DNA of 7,674 nt from NCBI GenBank assembly GCA_022712785.1, contig JAFLJX010000218.1, forward strand, positions 1-7,674. The letters run 5' to 3'. Made by a program: the position numbers and the translations under genes. Origin of the DNA: Mycoplasmatota bacterium (lineage in GTDB: Bacteria > Bacillota_I > Bacilli_A > Izemoplasmatales > Izemoplasmataceae). The notes below the pieces were generated by a model that was given only the letters and a program-made list of their open reading frames with translations, was not told the DNA's origin and made no database searches. Below are positions 6,741-7,674 of this stretch, piece by piece; the first letter of the stretch is position 1, and each line of letters starts with the position of its first letter.

Positions 6741-7199
6741 ATGGCGTGGATAATGAAAAAAGAATATTACAGTAAAAATGGACTTTGGCTAAAAATATCA
6801 ATAGCAGTTATATATGCAGTAACAATTTATTACATCTTTGATAATGGTGACAACACATTGTCACAGTATCTCCCATATATAATAATACTTATATTAAATA
6901 CTTTGATGCTCGCGTTTTATGGTAGAGAGCTATTCTCCAAAAAACCATTGTTAGTTTTGGAAGATAGACAATTAATATACAGAGGTATGTTTAAGACTTA
7001 TACTATACTGTATGAAGACATAAAAAACATTCAAAAAATTGGCAATGCTTCAAAAAACAGAAAACATATAAACAGAATTGGAATTGTATTTGTAGATGAA
7101 AGAAATCCAATATTTATTATTGTGCAATCAATAAATTATAATGCAGATAAATTATTTGAAGAGATGATGAGTGTAGTATCCAAAAAAGAAACTAAATAA
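6741..7199 (+). CDS. Small two-TM membrane protein with PH-like C-terminal region
   Basis: A 152-residue protein of unknown function. After a basic N-terminus (MKKEYYSKNG from Met5) there are hydrophobic helices at about 15-33 and 43-60 with the polar loop FDNGDNTLSQ between them. The C-terminal part (about 68-146) looks like a small beta-rich domain ending in a helix: PLLVLEDRQLIYRG, TYTILYEDIKNIQKI, RIGIVFVDERNPIFIIV, then NADKLFEEMMSVV. This order resembles bacterial PH-domain or STM3941-like membrane proteins; that is a pattern judgement, not a proven hit. The start is uncertain. ATG 6741 has only a weak AGAAAG upstream, and ATG 6753 (Met5) gives a more usual N-terminus but has no better site. 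It is read from its own promoter, divergent from the DUF3592-like gene. Confidence 0.68.
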   Translation: MAWIMKKEYYSKNGLWLKISIAVIYAVTIYYIFDNGDNTLSQYLPYIIILILNTLMLAFYGRELFSKKPLLVLEDRQLIYRGMFKTYTILYEDIKNIQKIGNASKNRKHINRIGIVFVDERNPIFIIVQSINYNADKLFEEMMSVVSKKETK

Positions 7200-7363
7200 T
7201 TATAATCCAATATAGAAACCTAAAAGGTAAATATATGTGTCATCCCTTTATATAATCAAACTCCAAAAAATTATCAAAAATTCTATAAGCCTAAATGTAT
7301 ACATCATATTTAAATATGTAATATTGTATTTTTGTTCTGAAAACTCAATTTGATTTCAAAATC
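7200..7363 (+). other. AT-rich non-coding stretch, likely 3' UTR
   Basis: No convincing ORF or RNA gene is visible between the 152-residue gene and its nearest terminator. Two palindromes stand next to each other: ATGTATACAT (7295-7304) and CATATTTAAATATG (7305-7318). Both are AT-rich and may be chance. The stretch could be a long 3' UTR or could hold a small RNA that ends at the terminator at 7364-7396. Confidence 0.4.
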
Positions 7364-7396
7364 CAGATGCCAAGTTTAACTGCATCTGTTTTTTTT
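7364..7396 (+). terminator. Strong Rho-independent terminator
   Basis: CAGATGC (7364-7370) pairs with GCATCTG (7382-7388). Inside, AGTT (7373-7376) can pair with AACT (7378-7381). Eight T residues follow at 7389-7396. This is the first good + strand terminator after the gene that ends at 7199, about 165 nt away. Confidence 0.88.
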
Positions 7397-7593
7397 ATGC
7401 TTTTCTAAGATGTAATAGGCATAGTTGCATATATGAAGAGATACATATGAAGTCTTTAACAATTGAAAAACAGTCTAAAAGACAAATATGTGAAAGACAT
7501 TATTCCGAAAAAGAAGGAATTTAATATTTTCTAAAAACTCCAAAAACTAGAAAAATACATAGGGTGTACAACGGTGTCGGAGAATAAAAGTAT
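7397..7593. other. Non-coding AT-rich intergenic stretch
   Basis: Nothing here can be supported as a gene. A 25-codon frame starting MKSLTIEKQSKRQICERHYS (7447-7524) lacks a good ribosome binding site and any recognised family. The segment ACGGTGTCGGA at 7571-7581 resembles the tRNA segment at 7664-7674 (10 of 11 bases). Otherwise the region looks like spacer between two convergent transcription units. Confidence 0.5.
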
Positions 7594-7619
7594 AAAAAAA
7601 AGTAAGCCAAATGGCTTAC
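7594..7619 (-). terminator. Rho-independent terminator downstream of the tRNA
   Basis: On the minus strand GTAAGCC and GGCTTAC (7619-7613 and 7608-7602) form a perfect 7-bp stem with a four-base loop, followed by eight U residues (A-run 7594-7601). It lies 12 nt past the CCA end of the tRNA and would end its transcript, or that of a tRNA operon. Confidence 0.9.
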
Positions 7620-7631
7620 CTAAGTTCTTAA

Positions 7632-7674
7632 TGGCAGGGGCGTACGGGATCGAACCGTAGTAGACGGTGTTGGA
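7632..7674 (-). tRNA. tRNA, 3' part, probably tRNA-Trp (anticodon CCA)
   Basis: Read on the minus strand, the window edge cuts in the anticodon loop. The visible parts are anticodon-loop end TCCAAC, 3' anticodon stem ACCGT, variable CTAC, T arm TACGG-TTCGATC-CCGTA, acceptor strand CGCCCCT, discriminator G and an encoded CCA (7634-7632). The T stem pairs perfectly. The acceptor implies a 5' end of AGGGGCG, as in E. coli tRNA-Trp, and G73 is the tryptophan discriminator, so the anticodon would be CCA at 7673-7671. If the variable loop is 5 nt, the anticodon could instead be read as TCC (Gly), but bacterial tRNA-Gly normally has U73. The 5' half is outside the window. Confidence 0.82.

Noticed and set aside
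7447..7524. 25-codon frame with a basic peptide
   Set aside because: Very short, weak ribosome site, no recognised family, and sits between a + and a - terminator without a promoter.
7632..7674. 3' end of tmRNA instead of a tRNA
   Set aside because: The end is CGCCCCT-G-CCA, not the CUCCACCA-like end of tmRNA, and an anticodon arm with a normal short variable loop precedes the T arm.
1..7674. An undescribed multi-gene system, CRISPR array, prophage or transposon
   Set aside because: No direct repeat array, transposase, integrase, toxin-antitoxin or defence-type domain was seen. The dominant content is a known histidine degradation operon plus housekeeping-type small genes.

Overview
The window reads as a short piece of an AT-rich, low-GC bacterial genome. 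The codon usage, strong AGGAGG-type ribosome binding sites, extended -10 promoters and U-tract terminators suggest Bacillota; Gemella or a relative is one guess, but the sequence alone does not settle it. The first ~180 bases look foreign: they are about 50% GC, code on the + strand for part of a methyltetrahydrofolate/corrinoid methyltransferase, and run abruptly into the antisense of a truncated hutI. This is most simply an assembly, amplification or cloning chimera, although a real rearrangement cannot be excluded.

Positions ~164-5536 (minus strand) hold a compact histidine utilisation operon in the order hutH, hutU, ftcD, hutI. HutH turns histidine into urocanate, HutU turns urocanate into imidazolonepropionate, HutI turns that into formiminoglutamate, and FtcD passes the formimino group to tetrahydrofolate and releases glutamate. 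The genes are 1-13 nt apart and probably translationally coupled. HutI lacks about its last third because of the junction. No hutG or fchA is present; a formimino-THF cyclodeaminase would be expected downstream or elsewhere. Upstream of hutH lie a candidate extended -10 promoter and a perfect 12-bp inverted repeat.

Positions 5662-6602 (minus strand) hold a YbgC-like hotdog thioesterase, with a terminator that overlaps its stop codon, and a two-TM small protein with a DUF3592-like tail, followed by a hairpin. A divergent promoter region (6603-6740) separates the latter from a + strand gene (6741-7199) for another two-TM protein with a PH-like tail. Its likely terminator lies at 7364-7396.

The right end has about 200 bases of non-coding AT-rich DNA, then a minus-strand terminator and the 3' half of a tRNA, probably tRNA-Trp(CCA), cut by the window edge. 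I found no CRISPR array, transposase, phage gene or defence module. The window is mainly ordinary metabolism, and I do not see strong evidence of an undescribed system.
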